NCBI GenBank assembly: GCA_023374025.1
Contig: SIJG01000229.1
Coordinates: 22,562 to 86,561, forward strand
Length of the DNA stretch: 64,000 nucleotides
From: Heterodera schachtii
Lineage: Eukaryota > Nematoda > Chromadorea > Rhabditida > Heteroderidae
Direction of reading: 5' to 3'
Shown here: piece after piece, positions 44,641-56,320 of the stretch
How positions within the stretch are numbered: position 1 is the stretch's first letter
How the letters are laid out: each line of letters begins with the position of its first letter
Translations under genes and position numbers: made by a program
The notes under the pieces: generated by a model
Told to the model about the DNA's origin: nothing
Databases searched by the model: none
What the model saw: only the letters and a program-made list of their open reading frames with translations

Positions 44641-45322
44641 CCAGCAAACCTTTTGCGTTTGGCTCTGAATTTGGTTCCCTTTCTGCATTGGTTTCATGGG
44701 CCGCTGCTTCTGTTTGACCGCCATCAAATTTCGTGATCCAATCGGCTGTTGTTCAATGACTTTTGCTTCAGCGATGGTTGATTGGTACATTTGGAGGTCT
44801 TCGATAACTCCAATCATATGCCACCAGGTCGCCATCCGCTGCAAGCTTCGATAGAATTCGCTTTCTCAGTTCGGCGTCCTTTGGTGGCTTCAGTGCCGTC
44901 AAAAGCATGAGGCACGAAAATTGTTCTTCGTTGAGCTTGTCGAACTGAAAGTCACGTAAAAGCCGCTTATGTCGGTTGATCAAAGGGCGAAAATTCTCAT
45001 CGTCGCTTTTTGAGGCCCTTAAGCATTCGTAACGATCAATCCAAATTGATTGTGGCCGGCTAAAAGCAATTTTGAGGCGCTCTTCTGTTTGGCTGAAGTC
45101 GAAATCGGTGACTTTTTTCGGCAGGCACGATTTGCTGTATTGGCTGAAAGCCGCTTCGCTCAGCTTCGTCATCAGCAATTTGACTTTTGCCTGATCCGCA
45201 AGCTGCGGTGCCGCACAGTCGAGAGAGAAGTTGAATCGCTCCAGCCAGTCCGAAATGCTTCTATCATCGGGTGGCTCGAAACAGTCGATGGTCGGAAATT
45301 GTAGCGTCTCCCATTTAAGCAC
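44641..45322 (-). pseudogene. gag: Ty3/gypsy gag remnant, minus strand
   Basis: The first 184 codons (45322 to 44768) are intact from ATG: DWLERFNFSLDCAAPQLADQ, KVKLLMTKLSEAAFSQYSK, FSRPQSIWIDRYECLRASKS and LINRHKRLLRDFQFDKLNEE, typical of nematode gypsy-like gag. After a one-base frameshift near 44850 it continues (MYQSTIAEAKVIEQQP) towards a degraded CCHC knuckle near 44625-44650 (KVCWREG). It is opposite in strand to pol, so the element is internally rearranged. Confidence 0.75.
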
Positions 45323-45541
45323 ACTCGTGGACTTTCCCCTCAGCTAGAGAGTACTCGTTTTAATTGAATTGTCGTTCACCACTTATTGTTAGCAACGCCA
45401 AGCTACTAATCAAGTGGGTGCGCGTAGATGAGCTGAATAAGTATCGCCTAGATACTATAAACAGCAGCGCAAAAAATGCTCTGATTTCACAATATCGGCA
45501 GGCTACAAATCCACAATTGTTTGGCTGCCAAAGTTCGATTT

Positions 45542-45558
45542 TCGTCGAGGCGTCGCCA
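45542..45558 (-). promoter_or_regulatory. gypsy primer-binding site
   Basis: Minus sense TGGCGACGCCTCGACGA, two bases (AT) after the LTR end. Starts like the TRIM's PBS. Confidence 0.7.
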
Positions 45559-45560
45559 AT

Positions 45561-45817
45561 TGTTACGCCCAAAAGTCCGAAGAGGAATAAAATAATATTT
45601 ATTCAAAGAGAAAAGGACAAAGGCGAACAGGGTCAAATATCGATTGGGAAAAATAAGGGAACAAATAAATGAATGAATGGAGAAGAAGCAGTGAGGGAGG
45701 AAAGGGGAGACTATTTATGCAAAAAGACAGAGGGGTCAAAGAAGGGAATGGGCGTGACAAATAAAAGGGGCAGAATGCCAAAATATAATTAATCAAATTA
45801 TCGGTCAATCCCGAACA
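45561..45817 (-). mobile_element. Ty3/gypsy 5' LTR, complete, minus strand
   Basis: 257 bp in minus sense from TGTTCGGGAT to GGGCGTAACA. Contains a TATA-like GCATAAATAG (45711-45720) and an AATAAA (45598-45603), in the order expected for promoter and poly(A) signal. PBS and gag follow in the same orientation. A 51-bp fragment of a second, same-orientation copy lies at 42318-42368. Confidence 0.8.
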
Positions 45818-46816
45818 CTTTTAATTAATGTTAAAAAATCATATATACATTTCAGATTATTAATTTTATACGCCAAAGTTTATATTAAATTGTAAATGCT
45901 TAAGATTTATCAATACACATAAATGTAAATTTAAAAGAAATTTAGTGAATTAGATAAACATAGGTAATTAAATTTAATTTTATATTTATTGTCGAAAAGT
46001 TGTTAATTGAAATGTCTTTAATCTTTACAGATATGTTACTTAGATTTTTTATGTTTTAACCTTTAAGATTTGTATCCATTTACAATTTTTTTTCTTGCAC
46101 CGCATCTTTTGGCATTAGTGGAGAATGCAGAGTCCATTTATCTATTGTTGATTATTAACATAATAATTTAATATTTCTTAATTATTCAATTTTTTACATT
46201 AATATTAAATATTTATAACCGACTTTCATATATCAAATCTGATAAATCTTTCCTTTGAAATATCATTAGAAATTTTTTTAGTTAATTCATTATATATATA
46301 TTTTTTAATAAAAAAAATTGCGAAATATTTCATTCTAAATGTTCATAATAAAATACTATTAGTTTAATTTAAATTCAATTAATTTGATTTTCGTAAGTTT
46401 TATAACAAATAATAATAAAAGAGTAAATTAAAAAATGAATAAGATAAATTTTTAAATAATGATATTTTACAAAATCAGCATCCAAATATTAAGAAAAAAT
46501 CTTCATAGATTTAATTTTAATTAGAAAGAAAATATTACAAAATTCTGTATTAATAAATTACATCTCTAAACCATTCGTTCCCATTTTACAATAATAAATA
46601 TTTGGTTTTTATTATTTGTTGTGTAAGTAATCAAAATAAAGAGCGGTGCAATATATATAAAATTAAATAAATTTTATATTTTAATTTGAAAAAGAAATTT
46701 AATATATTATGTTCTCCAATATCTCTTGTCGCTGAAGTAATGTAATTTGATCTACTTGTTGATCGATTTTTAATTTAAATATTTGTTTTATGTTTTAATT
46801 TTTTATTATATCTCAG
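45818..46816. other. AT-rich stretch, nothing recognised
   Basis: Low-complexity AT-rich DNA to the right of the gypsy LTR. A small GC patch near 46105 (CTTGCACCGCATC) has no frame or repeat support. Confidence 0.4.
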
Positions 46817-46870
46817 GTCAATGAACCTCCTCTTAATATAATTATCTCCATTTATTCATTATGGTTCTGA
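46817..46870 (+). CDS. Exon-like island ending in a stop
   Basis: Acceptor TTTTATTATATCTCAG, 17 codons (VNEPPLNIIISIYSLWF) and TGA. Hydrophobic C-terminal half. Single short island, weak. Confidence 0.2.
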   Translation, partial: VNEPPLNIIISIYSLWF

Positions 46871-47215
46871 AAAAAATAAACACCATAAAGAATTCATATG
46901 TTTGAAAAAATCTAAAAACAAATTCTGGCAGAAAGTTTTGTGAATAGATTTATTTATGAATGACTTTGTTTTTTGTTTTAAGATGTTATTTCAGTTTTAA
47001 ACCTTTTATTATTTAAGCATGTAATACAATCTTTAATATTAATTTGCAAAATTTTAATATATTATTTATTTCATTCTTAATTAAATTTTATAAATGCCAA
47101 TAATACGGAGACGGAGGTGTTGTTCCGCGAATTAACGAAATTTAATTTTTGTTTTATTTTCCGATTCAAATTTTTTTTTAAATAAAATACTATAAAATAT
47201 CTTTTATTGACTAAA

Positions 47216-47301
47216 TTAAGCCGCAATCACCACGTGTTTGTTCTTTTTGACCAATTGTGAGTCTTGCAGATTGTTTTGTGCTTGACTGAAAGCTTTTCGT
47301 C
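47216..47301 (-). CDS. Candidate last exon, intact copy of the 40691 exon
   Basis: Minus strand, after TTATATATTTTAG: a split codon, then RKAFSQAQNNLQDSQLVKKN and KHVVIAA with TAA at 47216-47218. Compared with 40691-40929 it ends soon after KKNK, as a proper C-terminus would. Most codon differences between the copies are single-base and conservative. The + strand of the same DNA can also be read (HHVFVLFDQ before a GTGAGTC donor), so strand is open to test. Family unknown; helical, polar peptide. Confidence 0.45.
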
Positions 47302-47535
47302 CTAAAATATATAATAATTTAATTAATTTTTTATCTTTTATCAAAATGCAGTGTAGTTTATCAAAAGTTTGATTATGGTCAAATATCCCTTTTTGGAACT
47401 TATTAAAATGATACTTTTTAATAAATAATTTGGTTTTTATTATATTGCAAGTAAAATAAACTGATACATTGTTACTTTTAAATTTATTTTTTGGATATTA
47501 TTTTTTAATCTAAATGAATTTAATAATTTCAGTTT
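47228..47535 (-). repeat. Right arm of the 7-kb-spaced inverted duplication
   Basis: Reverse complement of 40480-40768 with small indels. Confidence 0.75.
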
Positions 47536-48398
47536 TCTTCAGAAGTCCGGATGGAATCAAGATAGTTAGCTAATTTACAACTAATTTAATCATTTTTCAT
47601 TTAAGTATTTTTGGTTTAAAAAGTTTCCACAAAAACGGCTAAAAATCCCTATTTTTCTCTCCGTCGCTGATAGTTAAAAAAATTAAAATTTTCCTTAGAG
47701 ATTTTACAAAAAGCTCTTATTTTCTCAAAAAATTGGCCAAAAATTATTAATTTGCTCACTTTTTGGAAAAAATCTGCTAAAAATCGTTCATCATAATTTC
47801 TGAATTTCCAACTAAAATACCTAATTTATAAAATACTTAATTATTCGTTTTTTTTTATTCTAAAATGTTTTAAATTTTTTTATTTATTAGTATTAATTTT
47901 TCTGTAAGTTCTCTAAACATTCCAGCCTTTTAATCTTTGAAATTTAATAAAAAATTTTATAAATTTATATAATTGTCTCTGTGATTATACCTTTTTTATA
48001 TTTTTACAATAAATATCATATTTGTGATTTTATTTTCGTGACTTTTCTGGATATCTGTTATTTTTACTCGTTTTATAAAAAGTCTTATAATTTTGTAGAC
48101 GCACTATTATAATTTAAAGTAGAATGGGTATACATTTCTTGGAATAAATTACTTTATAATTTGAAGATAGGTAATATTTTTTTTATTTTTTACAAAAATT
48201 GCGGTGTCGTTTTATAGGCTGTTATATAAAAAAAACCACCAATTGTCAAATTTTTCAAAAAATTGTTCATGACTTTGCTTCAATCAATAAGGTTTCATTG
48301 AAAACAAAATCTATAATATAATTTCATAAATTTGTCGACAGTTATTCCTGCCCAAATTGATTATTTTATATTTTAAATTTGTTTTATTTTAGTTTCAG

Positions 48399-48440
48399 AT
48401 GGCTTCGCTGTGCAAAACCATTCACTTCCAAATAAATAAG
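48399..48440 (+). CDS. Candidate first exon with start codon
   Basis: ATG follows directly on TTTTATTTTAGTTTCAG, as in genes whose leader is trans- or cis-spliced next to the start codon. The exon reads MASLCKTIHFQINK and ends at a donor GTAATTT, phase 0. A further open stretch at about 48505-48640 (PIFYLIPNSGKILDLLVFPH) might be downstream coding. Product unknown. Confidence 0.35.
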
Positions 48441-48639
48441 GTAATTTAGGCATTAATTTTCTTTTGCTTTTTATCTTTTCTATAAATTTGGGTTAAATAA
48501 ATTTCTGTTTTTTGCCGATCTTTTATCTCATACCAAATTCTGGAAAAATATTGGATCTTTTGGTCTTCCCACATTGTATGCCGTTTGATCAGCAAAATAT
48601 TGCAAAATTTTGCTCGAAGTTAAATATTTCATAATTAAA

Positions 48640-49890
48640 GACACATTTAAGTAAAAATTCTGAGATAAATATTGAAAAAAATGGTTTAAAATATTATTGA
48701 AATAATTATAATTTATTTTACTTCTGACTAACTATTGGTGGTGTATCTTTTCCTGAGTTGTTGGTTAAATTTAATCACAATAATTCCCAAAATTGTCTAT
48801 ATCATTTTATTGAATTTATTTTTTAGTATTCTATTCTCTGGTTAAATTTCATGCATATAATAATAAAATTTTTAATTTGTTATTTTATTAATCAGTGCAT
48901 TTTGATCATTTTTAATATATTCTTATCAAAAGTTTAAAGTGAATTTTTCATTTTTACGACGGTAAATTTTTCGAATACTTCAAAAATCAATGTCTACAAG
49001 TAATTTTAATTTTGTATTTAAAAATTTTAATGCATTTGCTAATTATTATATAATAGGATAGAGTTATTAAAGAAGTTAATTTAAATTTTTCTTTTTAAAG
49101 ATAGCATCTGGGGAATTTTATATAGAATTTGAGGATTTTAATTTTTTCGATGCTCAATTTATTGTGATCAACGAGAAATAAAATTTTTTCATAAAAAAAT
49201 TATGTCACAAAATTTTGTAATTTTACAATATCCGCCTGTTTTTAATTTTTTCACCAGGCTGTTGAATTAATCCTTCAGATTATCGTAAAATATTTTTAAG
49301 GCTTCATTGAGATTTGTGTAAAAATATTATTGGTTCCATTTGCGTGAATAAAGAAAAAATTTTATTTTTTGAATAGCTTTAATAATTAAATATCTATTAT
49401 GCACATAAATGCTAAACTTAATTACAATGGGATCTCAATGCATTTGATAACTATGCTCTTTCATTGTATAGAAGCTTTTAATTAATTTAAACATATGATT
49501 TAATCAAAGGATTAATATTCTTAATAAAGTAAATTAATTTATTAAATCTTTTGAACATAAGTAAATTTGTGAAAAATGGGGGCAGAATAAAAATCTTAAT
49601 ATTATTTTTTTTTACATTTTCAGGTCTTTTATACTTCCATTTTTTTGGGTTTTAAAAAACATCATGGTTTGTTTCTGATATATATCACGAAATCAATCAT
49701 TGTTTTTATCTGCAAGAGTGCTTGAAATAGTAATGAAAAAACAAATAAATGAATAAAATAGTAACAAAAATTCTTAACTCAGATTCCATTCTTCCAAAAG
49801 AATATTATCCTTTATTTATTTTTTGCTTTTCAAACCCGATTATATTCTCTATAATTGATAATTAGCGTTGGATTTATAATTTTTAAACAA
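48640..49890. other. T-rich stretch, nothing recognised
   Basis: Low-complexity T-rich DNA with no supportable feature. Confidence 0.4.
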
Positions 49891-49985
49891 ACGTCCTTTA
49901 CACGAGAGACACTTGCCGACGATCAAGTATGGCAGCGCGCCATTATCACTTGTGTCTTTTTGTTACATATTAATGTTATTTTTTT
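49891..49985. other. GC-enriched island open on both strands
   Basis: On - it reads DTSDNGALPYLIVGKCLSCK with a possible donor GTAAAGG. On + it reads TSFTRETLADDQVWQRAIIT. Either could be an exon; neither has a strong acceptor. The composition contrast with the flanks is clear. Confidence 0.3.
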
Positions 49986-51089
49986 GTATTTCATTTTTTA
50001 GACTGTTATTGAATCTAAAAAATTTTGTCCTCAATAGAACCAATTTTATTCATTGTTTTAAGTATGTGCCTATATTCGAGTGCTGATATATATATTTTGT
50101 TTTTAGCTAAATTATGCTTTAAATAAATATTGCTTATTTTTATATTTATATCTTACAATTAGCTAAATAATTGTTGTTATACGTAGCACATAAGACAGAA
50201 TAGTTTTTTATGATTCATGGACAATTGCAATTATTTGGATTTTATTGTAAAATTCATATTTTTTCCTTTAATATAGCTTTATCAGCATTAAAATTAAATT
50301 ATTTAGCATTTTTATATTATGTATTAATTTTTAATTTTCAATGCCTAATTATATTTAATAAATTAAAGCTTTTTTAAAAACATGCTAATTATTGATTATT
50401 TATATATAATTTGTTTTTATTTCAAAATATTAATATCATATTAGGTTTTTAAGTTTATTGGAGTTTTCACGAATGCTTTATACTGTTAGTAGGTCACAAT
50501 TAGTTTTATTTAAAATAAAAAACATTTTAAAGTTTTTAATTCAATGATTTATAATTTAAACACATTTTTTTAAAATTAATTCACTTCCCATGAATTAAAA
50601 TTTAATTATATGGATTTTATTATAATTCATATCTATTTCCTTTTCTATGTTTTAATCAGCATTAAAATAAAATTATTTTAACAATATAACTGTGTTTATT
50701 AAAGCGTTTGTTTGTAGTTGCATGTTCATTGGATACAAAATTAAGGATATTTAATTTTTGGTAACTTTTACAAATAAAATTGCAAATAATTTTTTATGTA
50801 AATTTCAGTTTTTATATAAATAAACCATAGATGGCAAATTTTTGTGAATCCATCTGAGTAAATTCGAAGATTCTATGAAAAAATACTATATGCGAGAACG
50901 AATATAAATAAAATGTATTAAATGATGGACATTTATGCCATAATTTTGAAAATTGTGAATTATTTATTATGTTTTGAACAATAATTTATTTAATGATTTG
51001 CATAGAGTTAATTAGTTTTTCAATTTTATTCTACTCATATTCACACATCTATTTCATTTTATAAGATTATGTCACTAAATTTTTGGAGC

Positions 51090-51330
51090 TTCGCCACTAG
51101 AAAAAAATATTTTGGAAGTTGACCACTAAAATAGTTTTTTGCAGCTATTTTGGCATTTTGTCACCTATTTATTCACTATTCCAACATTTTTTAGAAAATT
51201 TCAACAAAAATGCAAAAAAAAAAAAACAGAAGAAAAATACACCCCTAAGAATTGACCTAAAAACTTTAAGGTTAAAACTTAGTGAATTACAAGAGTCGAA
51301 GCCGGAAAATTTTGGCTTTATTTGTAATCG
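51090..51330 (+). repeat. CACCCCTAAGAATTGAC dispersed repeat
   Basis: Same family as 41520-41780: CACTAAAATAG, TTTTGGCATTTTGTCAC, TTTTTTAGAAAATTTCAACA and AAAATACACCCCTAAGAATT. The 81- and 69-codon open frames over it on both strands come from the repeat and are not called as genes. Confidence 0.6.
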
Positions 51331-52571
51331 AACATTTTCTTTTGGCGAAACGAATATATCATAAAAATCATAAAACAAAATTTAAAAATAAATATTTATT
51401 AAATCTTAAATACAAATATGCAAGGGGTATTACTGGAAAATGGAGATTGCTTTAATTTTAATTTAAAAATCTTATAATTTCTCATATAAATTTTAGTTAA
51501 GCTTTTTCTTAGCAGACGGTTCCGTTTTAAATGATTAATTATTTTAATTCCATTAGATTAATCATTTGAATTACAAACTTTAAAATTAGTTTAAATTATC
51601 TTTTTGATATCTGCTCAACTTTAATTAAAAAATTATTAGAAAAGATTATTTATTTCATTCATATTTAATTTGTATAAAAGATGTATTAATTTGTTGCTTT
51701 TTATGAGATTTTTAATTGCGTTTGTTTCTATTTTTGGTACTTTTCATCGATAAGTCAAAATTCCGCTACAATCTTTCCATCAGCGATTTTATTTAACAAA
51801 TTTATTTTCTTGCTGGCATTCAAAGCACCCATCGATTATCATCAAGAACATATATCATCATCATTACTAATTATTTTAGCATTAATTTTATTAAATACGG
51901 TTGTATTAACAACGTCCATGTAATTGCATTTTAAAAATGAGTGCACAAAGTTTTTTTAATTTTTTCATACGGGAAATATTTAAGAAATGGGATTTACATT
52001 AAGAATTATTTTGCTGTAATTAAAAGTCATTAAATTTATAATTAGTCCGCAATCATCTTTGCTTTAGTTAATATAATTTTTTATTCCTATGACTTTATAT
52101 ACATTACAGACATTGTTTATTATTAATACTGTTTCTATTAATAAACAAATCAATGGGTCTCATTAATTATAGTTAATCAAATGTCTGTGAAATCAAGTGC
52201 GAGATATTGTGGTACACTTTATCAGAATATTTGTATCTTATACTAAGAAAACATTTTCATCCAATCTTGATGATGTTTTTGTCCAAAAAAAATATAATAA
52301 CACAATTAATATTTGAGTTATTTTGTTTGTACGTGAAAAACTTTGTTCTGATTGTAAATTTATTTTTATTTGTTTAATCATTAAATTTATTTTGTTGCCC
52401 GCTTTCATACAAAAATTTTTCATGATCTTTGTTTCATATTCTTTAATTCGTTTCTTATTAATTTTGTTTGTTTTAAAATATTTATCGTTCTACAAGCCTT
52501 TTTTATTAAAATTTTGAGATAATTATGTAACTACATATGAATTTAGCCCTTTTTGCTCTGCTGCTCCGCAG

Positions 52572-52622
52572 GAGAAAAAAAGCGAGAAGGGATCAGCAGT
52601 CTGCCCATTGGCCCGAACCTAA
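52572..52622 (+). CDS. Candidate terminal exon, 16 codons
   Basis: Pyrimidine-rich acceptor CTCTGCTGCTCCGCAG, then EKKSEKGSAVCPLART and TAA. Strong acceptor and high G+C for this DNA; no family. Confidence 0.3.
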   Translation, partial: EKKSEKGSAVCPLART

Positions 52623-53116
52623 ATAATTTTTAAAAATAAAATAAATTAATGTTTTAAAACAATTACTGATGGTTTAGGACGTAAAAATTTTTAGTTTTTT
52701 ATTAGATTAAATTTAATGGACACTGATTCATAAAATTCCTGCTACAAAACAAAAATTTCTTACTTTAAATATGACAATAATATTAGTACCAAGAAAGTGA
52801 TTCTCAAAATAGTTAACAATAAGCTCCTTTGATCGTTTATTTTTAATTAATTATTTGATTCTTGTTACTTTTTTATATAATTTTTTCATAAAAAATTATT
52901 TATTCTCTTTAAATTTTATAAATTTATTATAAATTATAAATTTAATAAATAAAAATTTAAATTTAGTATTTTTGTTTATAATTAATATATCATTTTTTGT
53001 CTGCATGTTCATTTTTCTTTTTGTAACTATAATATAGAATAATTCTCGCTTGGCTTTTTTTCCGTTAAAAATATAATATTTTTTAAATATTTGCCTCGCT
53101 TTATTTTTGTTGTCAG

Positions 53117-53153
53117 CAACAACAGCATGCGATCTTTAATGGATGCTATCTAA
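53117..53153 (+). CDS. Candidate terminal exon, stop overlapping AATAAA
   Basis: Acceptor TTTATTTTTGTTGTCAG, a split base, then NNSMRSLMDAI and TAA. AATAAA (53152-53157) overlaps the stop as at 18368-18373. Another open frame reads QQQHAIFNGCYLIKFKNYKE. Confidence 0.25.
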
Positions 53154-53157
53154 TAAA

Positions 53158-55544
53158 ATTCAAAAATTATAAAGAGTAATTTTTAAGCCATATTTCAAAT
53201 GAAATTAAAATCTTTGAAGAAAATAACGCTCGGGATAAGAACATAATGCCAATTCTTTTTTAAATTTGCTTTTGTTTTACGACTTTTCATCTTAATACTT
53301 TCAGGTGGTATTTTAAATATTAATTATTTTCAATCTATTTTTCAAACTTGTTAATATTTATTTATTAATTGAAGCTTTTTTGATTTTAATTTTGCTAAAT
53401 TAGATTTTTAATATTAATTTATACAACAACCTTTAGAATATTCAATTGATGAAATTATCACTTTTCGTCGTGATTTTTTAATAATAACATATTTATTTTG
53501 CTTAAAACCGTTTTCGCGCGAGTGACTGTATATGTCCAAATTCATGTACGGTATAATTATATGGTTTTAAAAATTAATTTAAAAAAAAGTTCATTCATTT
53601 TTGCTTAATATTTTGTGTATATAATTTATGAATTTAAAAAAAATATATTTTATTATTTTGATATGACATTAATAAAGGCTTTCGAGCACTTTGTAAATTT
53701 TAAGCATTTTTAATTATTTTATTTCATATTTTTACATTTTTTCTTTAATGATTAAATTTTTTAAATAAATATCAACATTAATATTGAAATCAAGGCCTTT
53801 AATTTCTAAAATTATCATAATTTCTAATTTATGTAAAATTCTTTAATTTTCTTTCTTTTCGGATATTAATTCCTCAAATCCATTCATAAAATCTTTATTA
53901 TTAAGTTTATTGAATAAATAGTTAGATAATTACCATTTTGAATTTTAGTTGTGTTTGAATTACCATTTATTCAAAAACCCATATTTAATCTTTTTACTTT
54001 TTTTGATCTTTTAATTATGTCTATTTTACTATCGCGATCGACAGTCTCTTATATGTTGATTTTTTTAGCGGGTAGCTAGCTACCTTCAATAACGGAAACG
54101 TACTTTCATTTCTTCTTTCAGAAGATATAATTTTTATTGTTTTTTCATAAATTAATAATCATTCATTTGATTTATGTCACAACAGCAAATCGGTATTATT
54201 TGAAACCAATATTTGCTTTTCATTTTATTTTAGTAAAATTATTTCCATTATTTTCACAATTTGTACATTTTTTAAAATATTTTTTCATGCATTCCTAAAT
54301 AATTTTTTTGGAGTCACAAAACTAATTAGAGAAATCACTGTTGTTTGTTCAAGGCTTGAGTTCTTCGACGAGAATAAATTATATTTTATTTAATTGTCAT
54401 GGATAAAAAAGATAAAGCAATTTCGCTAATAAAAACATGTATATTTTTTTTAATGTTTTATAAAATTAAATTATTTTAAATAAAAAAGATGCTTGATTGT
54501 TTTCAGAAATATTTTTTATATTTTATATCTTTATTTCTTGTAATTTTTGAATTAGAATATTGGAATGCTTTTTAATATTTTTCTTGCGACTTACGGTATG
54601 AGTTGCCTCATGTTTTGAAGCTATGAACATGCAATTCTTTAATTTTTCATTGGCATTAAGTCTTATAAATATATAGTAAGATTAATTTCGAATTACTGTT
54701 TTTTATTTTTACTTTTTGATTATTTTGTTTCTTTTCATAATTTTTCCGCAGAAAATTTTATATAAAATCCTGATCCCTCTTAATTTGATTAATTTTATTA
54801 ATATAGGTCTTTGATGAACATTTTTAATGGTTTGTAATTTTTCCCTTTCGGTTTTTTGGAGATCATTTATCCTTAATTTTATGTTGTTTATTAAGGTTAT
54901 TTAACGCCACTCTTTGAATAATAAAAATTAATAAAATTATGACATTAGGTCGATTTTTTAAGTAATATATCAGTTTTATTCTTTAATTTCGATTTGTGAA
55001 AAATAGTATTTATATATTTTTAAAATGTCCAATTTAAATAAAACTTTTTAATTTATTGGATTTATAGTTAATTGATTTAATTGATAGTTTAAAATAAATA
55101 TTTTTTAAATTTTACGCAAAAAAACACACAAAAATAGCTATTTTTTAGTATTATATAATAAATATTTTCATTTATGTAATAATTATTAATAATAAATTAT
55201 TATTCCATCATTTTTTATAAAGTATTTGTCTCATCTTTATTTTCTAGCCTTTTTGAAATATATTTTTCAAGACATTTTAATGGCATATTAATTCCTATTA
55301 AATTTAAATTTATTTCTTTATTAATCAGAATTGGGTGAATTTATTCTCGATTATTTATTTCAAATAGAGTTAATTAAATAATTGTGTCCCTTTTCCATTC
55401 AAGATTATATGAATTTAACAGTTTTTTATGCAAAAATATGAGTATTTTCAGTCATCTAACAACCACGAACTGAATAAGAAACAGTTTTTCAAACTTAGTA
55501 AGTTTTTTACATAAAAATCCCAGTCCTCTTTAATTAATGATGAA
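53158..55544. other. T-rich stretch, nothing recognised
   Basis: Low-complexity T-rich DNA. A palindromic GTAGCTAGCTAC lies near 54071; it has no supporting context. Confidence 0.4.
55537..55544 (+). repeat. 8-bp target-site duplication, left
   Basis: ATGATGAA, repeated at 55799-55806. Confidence 0.8.
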
Positions 55545-55798
55545 TAGGGCTGGGAATTTAAGTCACAAAAACTTCAAAAAATCGACTAAAAAAGGCAAAG
55601 TCACGAAAAATCTTCAAAGTCCTGAAAAAATAGCCAAAAAGTCACAAAAAATCAAAAAAATGCACATAAAAAATGCAAAAAAAAAGTAACAAAAATGCAT
55701 GTTAGAAGCTTCAAACAGAGTTTAGAACACTTTTTAAGTCATTTTAAGGCCATTTAGAGTCAACAAATAAAGTCATTTGACTTAAATTCACAGCTCTA
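55545..55798 (+). mobile_element. Short hAT MITE, 254 bp
   Basis: Termini TAGGGCTGGGAATTTAAGTC and, inverted, TAGAGCTGTGAATTTAAGTC, with an exact 8-bp duplication. Interior is AT-rich with AAAAAGTCAC repeats, non-coding. A related right end (CTTAAGAATCCGGCCCTA) lies at 58055-58072. Confidence 0.85.
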
Positions 55799-55806
55799 AT
55801 GATGAA
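55799..55806 (+). repeat. 8-bp target-site duplication, right
   Basis: Exact copy of 55537-55544 (ATGATGAA). Confidence 0.8.
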
Positions 55807-55834
55807 TTGATATTTTATTAATTTATTCCATTTT

Positions 55835-56100
55835 TACGCTTGGATGTGCGTTGGTTGAAATGAATTGAAAGGCAAAATGAATGTTCAGCGACTCGATAAC
55901 AACACTCAACCAACCAAATGTTCGCCATTTCGCATCGGTTAATTGGCGTCACTTTCCAAAGGGACGGCAGAGAAGACCAAAGGAATAGTGTAGGCAGAGA
56001 GAGAAAGAAAAATTAGTGATAAAGGAAATGGGAAGCGAGAGAGAGAGAGAGAGAGAAAGAGAGAGTAGAAAAACAAAGAAAGAGAGAGAAAATTGAAAAA
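55835..56100 (+). mobile_element. Single arm of the GA/CT foldback MITE
   Basis: Left-arm homologue of 26667-26950: GTGCGTTGGTTGAAATGAA, CTCAACCAACCAAATG, TCGGTTAATTGGCGTCACTT and a GAGAGA tract (56036-56092). No right arm; adjoined by CAGGGTTCCCAGATCTGAGG, possibly the end of a further hAT element. Confidence 0.6.
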
Positions 56101-56320
56101 AACCAGGGTTCCCAGATCTGAGGCTTTAGCCTCATTTTGTGGTTTTTGTAGGTCAATGAGGCTAAATTTTCAAAATGAGGCTTTTTGTGGTTTTTTTTTA
56201 TAAATTTTGAAGCTTTTTGTGGTTTTTTGAGAAATTTTGAAGATTTTTGGGTAAAATTCGTCAGATTTTTTAAATTTTGATTAATTTTGATAAATTGGCA
56301 TAATGCTTTTGGCCATTTTT

